Source: Pieris napi (Eukaryota; Arthropoda; Insecta; Lepidoptera; Pieridae). From it: a stretch of DNA of 64,000 bases. A program made the position numbers and the translations under genes. This document shows positions 1-11,654 of the stretch, piece after piece. The notes below the pieces were generated by a model, which did no database searches, was not told the DNA's origin, and worked only from the letters and a program-made list of their open reading frames with translations. The stretch is from NCBI RefSeq assembly GCF_905475465.1, contig NC_062244.1, positions 6,398,501-6,462,500 on the forward strand, read 5' to 3'. Each line of letters begins with the position of its first letter. Position 1 is the stretch's first letter.

Positions 1-970
1 CATGATACTTTGAATTTAAATTAAATATTACCATATTATACCTCTTTCTAAATTCTCATTGAAATTTCGTGAAAATTTTAAATAAACGTACACCCTTAAT
101 ATCTCATTTATATTTAAAACCTTTCAATTTAAAAACATTGCTCTTAATTTTCAAACCATAAGTTAAACTTGAAACTTACAGAATAATACAAAAGTCTTTT
201 TGTTTGAAACATATTCGTAAAATTGCGAGGAAAATCTCTTGTCTTTTATTAAATTTCGACGAAACAATATCTCGAGTCATGCTTATTTCCACTTTTGTGT
301 CGATATTTCTGACACAAAGTCAGGATTTGAATTTTAACTATTTGAAATAGGTAACTTGTAAACCGCGATTGGAATTTTTAATTTTTATGTATAATGCTTT
401 AACGTTTATTTGATTTAAAGTTTATAGGGATATTTTTATGTTAACTTAAAAAAGCAAATAGCAAACTTTTTAGTTCAATTCTATATACCAATCTATACTA
501 AAATAGAATAACATAAATAGAATTCATGCCTAGCTATGAGGGTTACCACGTGTGATACTTCTTGGTACGGAAAACAGAACTTCTCTTGACTTTTAAATTG
601 TTGTTGCACACTTTATGTATTTTCTGAGAATCACGATAAAGCGAGTTTTCAAGAACAACACGTATAATAATACTTCCACGACATTAGACTAGCGTTCTAA
701 TGTACGTAATGTGAGCTTCTAAGGAAAATACTAGCACACAGCGGTAGCGATATTTTTATTTATCAGGAAACAAACAGATACATTAATAAAAACAGAAAGA
801 ATTCAAATAAAATATAAAGATTGAGTATTGTATGTATTTACAACAGTTTCACAGAAAAATAAGTATTCATTAAAAATATTGTGAAGCCAAGTAGACAATC
901 ACACATAAGAAGACAATAAAAATACAAATATTTATAACGATGCAAAAAGTACAAGGCTTAAGAAAAGTAT
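1..970. other. AT-rich sequence without recognisable gene
   Basis: No supportable coding exon, RNA gene or repeat boundary was seen here. The sequence is AT-rich with short runs of A and T. Coding exons shorter than about 50 codons without a recognisable domain would escape this inspection. Confidence 0.5.
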
Positions 971-977
971 AAATATT

Positions 978-1290
978 GTTATTGGAACGAAGTTCCTTAT
1001 CGCGCGTTGTGAAAGGGGGCTAGACGGAAAAAATTCTTACGAAAAGTTGTCACGACACTTTTTTGCTATTTGCTATTGTAATACACCGGTTCTCGTCCGA
1101 TCACCGAAGTTAAGCAACGTCGGGCGAGGTCAGTACTTGGATGGGTGACCGCCTGGGAACACCTCGTGATGTTGGCTTTTTTTTTTCGTCGTAAGATTGG
1201 TGTCGAGAAAATCTATCATACTGTTATGATACCAATTAACATATAAATTAATCGAAAGGAATTTCGTTCCATCCGGGTGTCCCTTGACAC
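978..1290. repeat. Interspersed repeat with inverted ends enclosing a 5S-like segment
   Basis: The left end reads GGAACGAAGTTCCTTATCG from about 981. The right end, on the opposite strand from about 1271, reads GGAACGAAATTCCTTTCG, so the two form an imperfect inverted repeat around a 5S-rRNA-like segment. A related left end occurs alone at about 17009-17060 (GGAACGAAGTCCCTTACGG), so this is a dispersed family. No target-site duplication was identified and the superfamily is unknown. The minus-strand open frame through the 5S segment is not regarded as a gene. Confidence 0.45.
1078..1177 (+). pseudogene. 5'-truncated 5S rRNA-derived sequence
   Basis: The stretch from AATACACCGG to GATGTTGGCT is a clear match, from memory of arthropod 5S rRNA, to the last roughly 97-100 nt of the ~119-nt molecule. 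It keeps the internal polymerase III control region (about 5S positions 50-90, including the GATGGGTGACC segment). It ends in a run of ten T, the normal terminator. The first ~20 nt, which would pair with the 3' end to form helix I, are replaced by unrelated sequence ending TTTGCTATTG, so a functional ribosomal RNA is unlikely. It sits inside a repeat with inverted ends. It is either a 5S pseudogene or the 5S-derived module of a SINE3-like repeat. Confidence 0.8.
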
Positions 1291-2320
1291 CTCTAAAGTT
1301 TTTTAATAACATTAGTAAATAGCCCAATACGTTGAAAAGTATAGTTTTCCTATAAGTATCCGCCAACTGGGTTATTGAATATGCTATGAATCGATTTTCA
1401 ATTTGTTTCTTATTTCTTTTAATTAAACAATTTTTTTCATTTATAAATCATCTTCAGTTTTACAATCACAAACACATAGCCCACACTGTCCCATTTATTC
1501 ATTGTTAGTATTTTTATTCACAATTTAAAAAGTAAAAACACAACCTTATTTCTAAATTTGATGTATTAGAAAGTAATTAAATTTAGAGCTAAGAATGTGA
1601 ATGGAATGTGATGTGGCTGAATAAATATTACAATTTCTTTTCGTTATTTTCTTCATTCCCTAGTGGTAGCTATAAATTACAAATTCGCTATACAGAGCCA
1701 AAATTTATTTATTTATTTATTACATAAATACATTATATTCCAAATCGCTAGAGGCTTCCGCTTCTCGCATTTACCAGAATTGTGATCAAGCCCTGCGCAT
1801 AACTATTACTAGCACTCATGTAGTTAAGTACACATGTGATTCTAGAAAACGTTAAAACTTTGGTTGGAAACAAGCAACCTATGAATGTCAGATACGGGTT
1901 CGCTGACTGATTGCGATGAATAAAATATAAGACAATAGAGACATAAAAATAAATATTTTATACAGTAGCGTGAGTATGAAAGAAAAATTTATAATTTGTC
2001 AATTTCTGTGTATTAATAACGGAGAAACGAATACTTCGGTAGACAAAAGACTCGGTAGACTCGATAGTTTGCATAAGTGTACAAATTGTACCTAAATGAA
2101 TAATAACTTTTGAATTTGACTCACCCGTAATCTTTAAGGCCGTAAGTGAAATTGTTAAATAGTCTTATCCTTTTTCTGTACATTTTATATGAATATAACA
2201 CATAACTTTTTAATATAACCGAGCTGCAGTAAACCAGAAGGGGCAGATTGAAGCAGTTGAAAGAGAGACTGTTTTAAAAGCACCTTTTATTGCGCAATCG
2301 AAGAGCAATCAGCAATCAAT
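1291..2320. other. Intergenic AT-rich sequence
   Basis: No coding exon or RNA gene is recognised. A short TTTATTTATTTATT run lies near 1707. The rest shows no structure that I can name. Confidence 0.45.
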
Positions 2321-2574
2321 CAGATTTCTGTATATGTTTCATGATCATTTGTTAATCTAATAGGCAAGGCTGATTACCTACAGCCTTCCTGACGCATTCC
2401 GTCGACTTTTTGGGTCTCAGGCAAGCCGGTTTCCACACGATGTTTTCCTTCACCGTTTGAGCGAATGTTAAATGCGCATATAAAAAGAAAGTCCATTGGT
2501 GCACAGCTGGGGATCGAACCTACGACCTCAGGGATGAGAGTCGCACGCTAAAGCCACTAAGCCAACACTGCTCC
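2321..2574 (-). repeat. tRNA-derived SINE (Metulj-like), copy 1
   Basis: Read on the minus strand, a tRNA-like head includes box A-like GTGGCTTTAGCGTGCGACTC and box B GGTTCGATCCCC. A family-specific body follows (the CACCAATGGACTTTC and GAAGGAAAACATCG segments), then a tail containing TCATGATC and AATCTG. The same order is found in full copies at 15799, 21669, 38814 and 39415. Naming it Metulj-like is from memory of butterfly SINEs; membership in one family within this window is directly visible. A second piece of the tail abuts at 2575-2612. Confidence 0.8.
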
Positions 2575-2848
2575 TAGGCTAATCACCTACTTGCCTATTA
2601 AGAAAAATAAAAGTTTGTAGCGTTACTGGCTTTATTTGTAGTTGTGCAAAAGAGGAAAATATATCATAAAATATTATTACAGTTTTGACTCTGAAATCAA
2701 TAATCGTTGAAGTATTGCGGTAAATTACAACTTTACGGATTTTAAAGTTATGAATTATTATCAAAGATTAATTAATAGGCTTATAACTTGCAAACAAGTC
2801 TATTTCAATTTTGTTTTCGGCAATAATTGGTTTAAAGTTTCCTATATA

Positions 2849-3806
2849 GTAGACCGAGGCGAATCGGATCACTTTTTCATTGAGGTTGAGTAAATCATAC
2901 TAAAGTGCTATATAATGTTATTTTTATTGATAAAATCGTAAGAAGTAACAATTACCTATGAAATAAATATTTGAAAACTTAAATCATACATATATTCTCT
3001 TAATTAGCTATTAAAAACTAAAAAAAGGAAAATATCCGATTCGCCCCAACTCTCGGGGTGAATCGGATCGTGCACAAAATATAACAAAATTTTAAGGTAT
3101 AGTGTTAAATAACTTTGGAATCAGTAAAAATATATAATAATAAGATTAATTTTAATTATTGGCCCATAATTCACATATATATTATGGTCCTTTTTTTCTG
3201 TTAGCTCGTGAACGGTACTGAAAAACTCTTAGCAGCTTTACGCAAGGTCAACTCTTTGTTCTGGACTTAATTTACAGCCTCTTTCATTTTTTCTTGACAC
3301 CATTCTCCGGTGGTCATGAAATAAATATGAATCAATAACCTCAAACATTTAATAAATCAGTTTAAAAGTATCATCCAATTCGCCCCCTAAGGATTATCCG
3401 ATTAGCCCCATAATTAAGACTTTTGAAATAAATATGTTAGACGTTAACCTCTAAGATTATACTTAAAAGCGAATTGGTTCTTCAATATTAACACCTTGCT
3501 TAACAATATAAACCAAAGTAGTTAAATTTTAAGACAAATCCGTCATATGACACAAAGAAAACGTAAGTACGTAACCTTAGATGAGCGCCAAATTGCGACA
3601 CACACAAAAAACCGAGTGGCTGACGACCGGCATTGCCACTGATCCACAAACGCGATCGAAATACTGCTTATGTCGGGAGGTGCTCAGTAAATGGAGAGAC
3701 ACAAAACGCCGGTTGAGTGCGTTCTATGTGAATGTGATATTTGAATTATCAACACATTTCTAATTTTGATCCGATTCGCCCTGTGATCCGATTCGCCTCG
3801 GTCTAC
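2849..3806. mobile_element. Non-autonomous DNA transposon with 24-bp inverted ends
   Basis: The first 24 bases (2849-2872, beginning GTAGACCGAGGCGAATCGG) are the exact reverse complement of 3783-3806. Variants of the subterminal motif GATCCGATTCGCC recur at about 3030, 3057, 3371, 3397, 3767 and 3782 in both orientations, as expected of transposase-binding sites or of motif amplification. A clean target-site duplication was not found; the flanks CCTATATA and CCTACAAT are at best a degenerate 8-bp match. A 34-codon frame opens at 3547 with a basic start (MTQRKRKYVTL), vaguely like some transposase N termini, but this is not enough to name a gene. Confidence 0.6.
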
Positions 3807-3969
3807 CCTACAATTAATTTGAAGTTGATTCTATGTAGCTTGTTAAATGTTTCGAGTTTACGATGTTGTTAGAGTAATTTGAGTTTACAAGTAATAAATT
3901 ATCACACCGATATCCGTTTTTCCTATGCTAAATAAGGAAGTTCGCACTTATTTCTAGTTAAAAAAAACG

Positions 3970-4412
3970 TGTGTGTTGTACACGCGTTAGAAGTTATACT
4001 TCTTTGGCGTAATAATTTTCTTCGAGCAAGTGCTCGTTGAGGGACGTTTTCCTCTTCGAATTGCATTTTTCTTGTACATGGTCACTTCCAATCGAAACGA
4101 TATAATATGTACTAATGATAATATTTTACAATAAACACTATATTTTTTATCACATTGGAACGGGTTTTCTCGTATAGAAATCATTATTTTGGTTTAAATA
4201 ACATAAACACGACTCTGAAAAACACTACGCCATGACAGACAATGCAACTTGTCGATAAAACAGAGCAAGCGCCAACTAGCGGCCTAGACTGTTTTACCGA
4301 CGTTTGAACAGATATTAAGGGTGTCGGTTTTTTGTGATGGTGTGCGAGCGCATTGTACAAATTTACTCTCATAATTTTTATCGTTACGCGCCAAGAGAAG
4401 TATAACTTCAAA
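3970..4412. mobile_element. Palindrome-ended element, copy 1
   Basis: The ends are inverted: left at about 3991 reads GAAGTTATACTTCTTTGGCG and the right, reverse-complemented from about 4409, reads GAAGTTATACTTCTCTTGGC. The left flank carries an extra GTGTGTTGTACACGCG quasi-palindrome. The same end pair and the inner segments GCGCGCGCAC-like and ATTATGAGAGTAAA recur at 40733-41401 and 51853-52092, so it is a real family. The two minus-strand frames inside (3987-4184 and 4184-4411) run out into the repeat ends and are not supported as host genes. The superfamily was not recognised. Confidence 0.6.
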
Positions 4413-4780
4413 ATCTATACAACAATCTTATTAATAAACGTACTACAAATAGCTATTAAATGTTATTTTTACTAGAACATGTTTAAATTAAGGAAACGAC
4501 AATAGAATCTCTTGGTAATTGAATAAGTTTAAGAAGAATTCTCAATTTTGTTATAATCTCAAATAGTTAGGATGCAATACTAAGTCAAAGTCAAAGGATA
4601 GCTAACTGATAAATGCCGTTTAAAGCAGCTCACTAACACATCCACGATAAATTCCTAAAAGGACCTCTACAGACGCGCCGACGTCGTAACTAAGATGCAA
4701 ACGCGGGACCGTCTTATACGAAGATGTATGTACCATGTCAGTACAATATACGACATATTTTTTTAGTAAAGTGGTGTATA

Positions 4781-5047
4781 TGTCACCGTAAAATTGTAAA
4801 AACCGTTAGATTGTAATCTATCTCGCGAGATTGTAAACTGTCGAAAGATTGTCAACTCAACATACTGCTTGCAATTTAACGTATTATTATTCGGTAGTTA
4901 TATGAAATTGTTGGGAAGTAAAATTAATCTGTAATTGACCAAAGAAGTTTGAATGATAACTAAGTTAGTGTAGTACAATCTACCGAATACCGATAACCGA
5001 TAACCGATATATTACAATCTAACGGTTTTTACAATTTTACGTTAACA
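4781..5047. mobile_element. MITE with TGT...ACA ends, copy with damaged right arm
   Basis: The left terminus TGTCACCGTAAAATTGTAAA and the right terminus (reverse complement TGTTAACGTAAAATTGTAAA) are inverted and flanked by TA on both sides, like a Tc1/mariner-type target duplication. The element is 267 bp. Compared with the intact relative at 41994-42311, about 50-60 bp of the right arm is missing and replaced by three to four short ACCGATA-type units at about 4984-5011. No coding capacity. Confidence 0.7.
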
Positions 5048-5169
5048 TATACAATATTAACGCTGTATCATGTATGTCACCTGTGCTTTGACTGCGCAAG
5101 GACAACGTGACAAATGATGTCCTGACGCCATGGAAGAACTCCCGAACTCGCAAAAAGTTACACTTTTAA

Positions 5170-5484
5170 GGTGCGTACAGACTATATAACATAACATGTT
5201 ATACAACATTGCTATACAACATGTTTCAGATAATGTGGACACTGAATGTTATAAAACATGTTATAATAACATGTTATTGATATGTATGCTAGGACGAACC
5301 CAACATCTACGTTTTTTGTTTTTCTTTTGTTATTTAAAATGGTTATATAACATTGTTATATTGCATTGTTATTCTAATGTGTACAGTATTGTTTTATGTT
5401 ATAATGTTGAATAACAAGGTTACATAATGTGGACGTGTTATAAAACACAAGTTATATAATATGTTACATAGTCTGTACGCACCC
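5170..5484. mobile_element. Harbinger-type MITE, copy 1 (315 bp)
   Basis: The ends GGTGCGTACAGACTAT and ATAGTCTGTACGCACCC are inverted and flanked by TAA at 5167-5169 and 5485-5487. A 3-bp TWA duplication is the PIF/Harbinger habit. The interior is rich in ACATGTTAT and ATAACATG palindromic words. The same element lies in the opposite orientation at 46189-46492. Minus- and plus-strand frames running through it are not genes. Confidence 0.7.
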
Positions 5485-6700
5485 TAAGAGACTGCAAAGA
5501 TATTATATTGTAAAAAAGTTATGTTTTTTCAACGGAATACAGACGACCTGGTACAATAGGTATGTGTCCTAAATAAAGCATTACGTTCTAGTTGACATTA
5601 AACAATTTCTAAGCTTTCTCAACAAATCAGTATCTGGGCACAGACTTATTAAATAAGTAGGATATTCTATTATTAAATTATTAGATAATAGTACCTTGAA
5701 AACCATCAAGCATGCAACAATAATAATTCAAGTAATGAAAAATTATTTTCGGCATTTTATACATATTACCCTGGTATACCATTTACATTTGCGATAACTG
5801 CAAGGAACTGGTGCATTAATTTGCAAATTGTTATCATCATATTGTGTAAAAAAAAAAAGTGTGTGTGTGTCAGCTACGACGCACGATTGGAGTTTACTCC
5901 TTACGAACGATAAAATGGCGTTAATGTTATGTGGCTGTCCATATATATGTGACCATATTTTCATACTAAAGGTGGTAAGAATATATGTTTTTATAATATA
6001 AATGTTTGTAGTAGTAATAAAACGTACCTACATCATCTATGCCCAAATAGGATTTTCTTTCTGTGACCAAAGTTACCTTTATAGTAAGAGAAGAATAAGA
6101 ATGAACAATCTTTTTAGTTTTAATTTCACTGACCATTACTATTGACACCTGTCAACACTGACAATGTTGTAACGTGGCTGTCAAAACGTGAATTCAAAAT
6201 AGAAAAGTCTGTGTAATGTATTCCATCTCATTCTTTTACACGTTCAATCTTACAGATATATATGTTTGTCTCTTTCTACATAACGCCTCAACTTTTCGTG
6301 TTACACATAACGGCTCAACTTTTCGTGTTACACTTGATTTTACTCCTCATAAAATTTCCGTACCGGGCCTTATAACTCTAATCGTTTCTTAAGGAGTAAA
6401 CTCCAAAAATTAAATAATAACATCTTATAAATCAATGAACGCCGGCTGCACTCACAAAAAGACATGACTCAATGTCACGTTGCGAATTTTTTAACGTTAT
6501 TTGAATTAATGAGTATATGTCAATTTATCGGATAAATTAAATTTTAAATTAACTCCTTTGTTTTATACAAAATAATGATAATTAAGTGATATTCATTCTT
6601 ATGACGTTATCATGTAAAATTATCGTCCCTTAACCCACAGACAACCAAATTTTTTTTAAACTTTATCGTTTCTACTTCTGTTTCACAAATAACATTTTAA
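5485..6700. other. Intergenic sequence with short shared repeat
   Basis: No gene is supported. The segment near 6436-6475 (GGCTGCACTCACAAAAAGAC) resembles that beside the 18-bp tandem array at 52598-52635, so both derive from one dispersed repeat. A GT microsatellite lies at about 5860-5870. Confidence 0.4.
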
Positions 6701-6721
6701 ACAAGTAGGGAGTTGTGCTTT

Positions 6722-6812
6722 CTGTGCCTACAGACTAGAAACAATTATGTTTTCACTGGGTATCACCTAGGCCCTACGGGTTATATGCGTTAACCACTAA
6801 GCCACAAGGTGA
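6722..6812 (-). repeat. Degenerate tRNA-like SINE head
   Basis: The reverse complement contains TGTGGCTTAGTGGTTAACGC, resembling an A box of a tRNA-derived SINE, and GGGCCTAGGTGATACC where a decayed B box would be. It does not fold into a credible tRNA and is scored as a SINE remnant. Confidence 0.4.
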
Positions 6813-7272
6813 TTTTAATAGATGTTATTATTACAGGTAAGTTTTATGTTACAATGAGTTTAGTAGATAGCTATAGTATAAGAGTTTTAAGTGCTTTTAT
6901 TAATTTCTACTGTACGGACCATTCTGTACAGAAGTTTTCTGTTCGAACCCACAAGAGAGTTTTATCTCCCACTTCATGCATAGCAAAGCAGATATTAACA
7001 TACAGAATAAACCTTCCTATTCGATCATAATAATAATATAAGCTTTGAATAATGAACACATATCAAATTCATTTTGCTGAAAACTCTACAGTACACACTA
7101 ATAAATAATATGAAAACACAATAAATACATCTCTGATACAACTGGCAGCTTTTTAATTTGCAATACCAAATAAAAAACTAAATTTTAATGATTAAATAGT
7201 ACCGAGGAAACGCGAGTCATTGGCCACTTAAACAAAACAAAATTAAAAACGGAATACAAAAATATAAAATCA

Positions 7273-7513
7273 CTAGTTGACCCGGCAAACGTTGTTTTGC
7301 CATGACGTATATTATTTCTAGGAAACATTTTTTAGTTCATTAACTATACTACACTAATAAAAAATAGGCGTAGATCGTAGAGGGGTGAAAATAAGGGGTT
7401 GTATGTATTTTTGTATGTTGTATCTTAAAAAAATAAAAACAAAATTCAAAATCTTTTCAAAACAAAAAATAAAAACGAACATTGTGACACGAGAATTTTA
7501 TATACAATAGAGA
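7273..7513 (-). mobile_element. Non-autonomous Helitron, family 1, copy 1
   Basis: On the minus strand it begins TCTC near 7513, shows the family's AAAATTCTCGTGTCAC block, and ends CTAG at 7276-7273 just after the GGGTCAA segment. The flanks are A on the 5' side and T on the 3' side, the canonical A|TC...CTAG|T Helitron signature. The same family is present at 29730-30100 and 57963-58283. It has no coding capacity at 241 bp. Confidence 0.75.
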
Positions 7514-7978
7514 TTAATTGCAAGAGAAAACAAATCGTATATATACAATAATTATGAATAAAACACCTTAAAAAGATTTTTGTTTTATTTCTCAACTTAA
7601 GTTTATACTTTTCAATTTAGTTACGATGATAGTTTACATAGAAAAAAAAACAAAATCACATTGATTTTGCATTAACAAAATAATTTTAAAAGACCATAGA
7701 ATGTAGAAATAAGATTATGAATTACTACGTAACTGCCGATATAATAATGTATATTCCGATTGAATAAATTCGCCACAAAGAATTCAAATCTTTTCAAACG
7801 AATATATATTCAATAGGATATTTTTAATTTCTCCCAGAAATTCTAAGAAGTCTTAAAGTGTCGCTTTGAAACGATTTCTACTTTGTGTTTGACAGATCTA
7901 AGCGTTGTTATAGACTAGCGGCCTGTCCCGACTACGCACGGTTAGACGATTATTTTTAACATTTAGTAAATATAAAAA
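7514..7978. other. Intergenic sequence
   Basis: No gene, RNA or repeat boundary was recognised. Confidence 0.4.
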
Positions 7979-8935
7979 TGTCGGAGCAATGGCGCTGGTG
8001 TCAGCTGACACATTACGTGTCACATTAACAACTTCTAAGTCTTCTAATTATAGACCAGGGTAGATAATTTTTGAAACCAAAAAAAATTACAGTAGGATGA
8101 AACCCATTAGAAAAGGAGGGGAATATGATCAAAATGAAAGGAAAAATAAATTACGGTCGATCTGAGGTCGGGAAGGGGAAGAGGGGGGGGGGGAGTTTTA
8201 AGGGTAAAAAACGGTTTATCTCGATTTCCGGCAAAACTAAAAGTCCTATCGAAGAAAGTTAAATGGCAAAGTTGTAGGCAATAAAAAGATCTACAACTTT
8301 TGTATTTGCAGATTTTTCACATAACCTCAAAATTTAGGTGAAAAATTCAAAAAACCAAGTTTTTGGTTTTTTATTTATATCTTTTTCAAAAAAAAATTTT
8401 TTTCTACGAAATTTGGTGAAAACTTACCTTATTATGTCCCAAATATACTGTAAATTATTTGATTAAAATATTTATTTTTTCGCCTCATTTTAACATAATA
8501 TCAAAAAAGCACCCTAATTTTCAATCGAAAATTCTGACGTCAAAAAGTTCAAAAAGTTTGGGGGCTTTCAGTTCGTTGAAATCTCTACTTTCCTATGGTA
8601 AAAAAATATATATACTAATAAACCTTTAATGTATGTGGTGTATTCGATTTGACAATAGATCTACAAATTAACGACTTTTTGATTGTCTATAGTAATAGTA
8701 ATTCCATAGACAATTTAATATGTCGAAGCAATGGCGTCACTGTCAGCTGCCATTGTATTTTTGTAACAGAGCTCATAAAAAACATCAAAGTCAAATTAGT
8801 TCAAAACCGATAATATGTGTGGTTTTTCAATTAGCCAGTATTACTAGATCTACAAATTAACGACTATTTGATAGTTTATAGTAATAGTTATTCCCATAGT
8901 AATTATTATTAATATTTAATAATAAAATTCAGGTC
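7979..8935. repeat. Unclassified repeat region with duplicated modules
   Basis: Two modules occur twice. ATGTCGGAGCAATGGCG at 7979 is echoed by ATGTCGAAGCAATGGCG at 8719, each followed by TGTCAGCTG. AGATCTACAAATTAACGACT at about 8656 is repeated at about 8847. Between them are homopolymer-rich sequences, including an 11-G run at about 8183-8193. The two ATG-started frames are short and unlike any family I know, so this is scored as repetitive non-coding DNA. Confidence 0.4.
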
Positions 8936-10620
8936 GTGCTTTCTCGGTATTGTTACCTAGTTCTCCGTCACTGTCCACTTTGTGTGTCGTCTCTCTTTTC
9001 CCGTCGATTGCCTTTGTCATTTCTCTTGCTTTAATCTACTCAAATCGTCATATATATATAAGGAATATTATTAAGGATTTTTTCTAAATGAAAACACAAA
9101 ATTGTTTCTCTGAAATACAAAGTTTTTATTTTATTTATCACATTTTATAATATAATGCACTTATGGTCTAACTATAATAATTATTCTTACCTGAAATACA
9201 AAGAAACGACATTTAATGTTCACTTATCCTTTAATCTATCTTTTTACACTATAATCCACTAAATTAATTTACACGTCATCCGCCATTTTATCGCGTGTCA
9301 CTCCGACGCGTCAAATTCAAATTAATGAAATATCATTCCATTACATATATAACATAAAATTTAGCGTTGTAATAATAAAGATTTTAGAAATTGGCTCATT
9401 AGTTTTGATTTTATTCATAACAAAAGTACAATCTTTTCTTTTGAAATTATTAGTATAGACTATAGACGAATAAGAGAATAGTCATAGTCCAGCTAGAATT
9501 ATCTTTCTTACAGATCAGCCTTATTACACTGTTTTAGCTAATGTGGTTGTTTGTACCAAAATATATTAATAGAAATCATTGCGTATCGTAAACTTGGTAT
9601 CTAAAAATATTGTTAATAAATTATGGGGTCAGATTTTGTTTTTAACTTTGGGATATTTTTGTAATGAAGAGTAGAGTAGACACTTGCAAACACAGGGCAG
9701 ATCGAGTAGCGCCAAATAAAAGCCTTTGAGTAAGTTCAAAGGAAAATACACCTCTCCGGACATACACGTGCTTTAAAGTTTTACCATTATTGACTAGTTC
9801 ATTTAAAAGTTTTATGTTTAAAATAAATACTAAAAACATGTGATAAACGCATTTCAATCCTATCAAATAGGCATTTAACAAGTAATACAATTGCAAATAA
9901 TAAATACCAAAATAATCTTCTAGTTTTACGTATTAAAAGTTTAGGAAATCTAGTTCTCGTAGCAATAGGAATAATATTTAATTAGTAGCTATTACAAGTT
10001 TTTTTCTCATTATATCAAAACAATATCAATATTTATATTTAAATAACATAGTGGTAACGTAACCAAATTTGCAAAAAATAGTTTCAACGTTTTTTATGAC
10101 GTAATTTTATGATAAAGCTCTGAAAACCTCATCTCTGATAATCAACTAAAACATATTCAAGCTAACAATAAATTTTAAACCAAGTCAATTTCTAGCATTG
10201 TATTTTCACGTAAAATTTGTTCACTCAAAAATGGTTTACACAATATTTTGTGCCAAAAACTAAATAAATCGAAGCAGATTTACATATTATTTTGTTTGGA
10301 AAATGTGAAATTGAAAATAAAATTGTTTTGTTCTAGACGATTCTGTATTTCAGAATTGTGCTGTCGTAAACGCGTCGACTTTGCAATATGAATTCTGCAT
10401 TGATATTCTTAGTTGGTCTGCACAAGCGGTTGACATTTTATAGTTTTAATATATTTTTACAGTATTAGAAATAATATTTTTTAACAAATTCTTTTATTGG
10501 TATTAAAATAATACAACTCCGTGGCATATCTACGTTTGTATATATTTTATTGATTATTTTCGATTTTCGTTACTGCATTATGTTCAAAGCACGATTGAGA
10601 CGCACGCTTGAGAATTGCAC
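8936..10620. other. Intergenic AT-rich sequence
   Basis: No supportable coding exon. The minus-strand frame at 9642-9896 lacks any recognised domain or splice context and is treated as chance. Confidence 0.45.
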
Positions 10621-10917
10621 TAAGGGTCCCCGCACATGGGCCACCGGCCACAACCACAAAACGCCGCCACTGGCATATTTACTGTAATTTTCATACATTT
10701 TATATGGACTCGCCGCACACGGTGGCGCCGGTGGCGGCCACACGCTACAAATCGTCGCAGCTTGCTTCTTGTGGCTCGCACCGGCCACTAAACGCCGACA
10801 CAAAAAGCCGCCACACGCCACTCGCGCGATTCCGCGCCCCTCTCTCCCTTACCTCAGTTAACCTGAAGTCGACGGTAACGCACGCACGTAGTCTGTGTTT
10901 CATATAGGTAGATAAAT

Positions 10918-11085
10918 ATGGATATGGAATTATTTATATCAGAGATACAATCCCGTCCTGCGATTTGGGATTCAAAAAGTGATAGTTTTAGTAATAGAGG
11001 AGAAAAATTGTAGGCCTGGTAAGAAATCTGCTAATTGTTTGTGGGAAATTTTTCGAATACAACTGCCAAAGAAAAGAACATTGAA
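10918..11085 (+). pseudogene. Harbinger MADF-domain protein, broken first exon
   Basis: The frame from ATG 10918 reads MDMELFISEIQSRPAIWDSK and continues to a stop at 11011-11013. This is the start of a MADF (Myb/SANT-related) DNA-binding domain, with the family's R-P-x-[IL]-W-D core. After a frame break near 11011-11025 the next part of the domain, SANCLWEIFRIQLPK, appears in another frame and runs into AAG|GTAAGT at about 11085, a good splice donor. The partner exon is absent. In Harbinger elements this protein binds the ends and brings the transposase to the nucleus. Confidence 0.7.
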
Positions 11086-11165
11086 GGTAAGTTTAATAAA
11101 ATAATATAAAACCATATATTTATATTCTATTTTCTTGCCACGGTATTGCTACTTTATTCATAAAA

Positions 11166-11654
11166 TCATCTTTTAACGTATCTCTTGCTCGCTCGTGTTA
11201 CTGGCCAGCCTGTATTTTGTATATTTTCGAGTCCCACTATTTTCAAAGTGTGACGAAAATTGAAACCATCCCTTTTGCGAATAAAGTTGTGCAAAATGCA
11301 ACAAGATTTCACAATGTCTTCTGAGAAATGAACAGAAGTGTTTAATAGGCGATGTAATATTCTCCATTTGTTTGCTAGTACGCCGAAGGCCTCAATGCAA
11401 CGTCTGGCACGGCTTAACCTATAATTGAAAACTTATTGTCTAAGTCCGAATATTTTCCAGAATATGGCGTCATCATATTTTCACTGAGGCCAAATGCTTC
11501 ATGATGTATAGTTCAATGGTTGTCGATTACCGACCTGTCGTGGTGAGGGGATATTTAATGTCTTTCTGTGTATCCAATAACTACAGTTTCGTCTTCTACG
11601 ACGACGTCTTTTTATCAAAAGTGGCGCAATTAAACCTTCTTCGTCAGAGTCCAT
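11166..11654 (-). pseudogene. HARBI1-like Harbinger transposase, internally deleted
   Basis: Reading on the minus strand from ATG 11654-11652, the N terminus is MDSDEEGLIAPLLIKRRRRR followed by YWIH, like HARBI1-type proteins. From about 11500 the sequence jumps to the C-terminal part: EAFGLSENMMTPYSGKY, then FNYRLSRARRCIEAFGVLAN and CCILHNFIRKRDGFNF, ending at TGA 11168-11166. The RLSRARR and LHNF blocks are hallmarks of the DDE-4 nuclease C terminus. The central catalytic part is deleted and at least one frame shift separates the C-terminal blocks. It is non-functional. Confidence 0.85.

Noticed and set aside
1130..1366. 78-codon minus-strand frame
   Set aside because: It runs antisense through the 5S-derived segment and its host repeat; no independent evidence of coding.
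10608..10907. 99-codon GC-rich plus-strand frame
   Set aside because: It begins outside and runs through the inverted end of the Harbinger element; the frame is created by the GC-rich terminal repeat.
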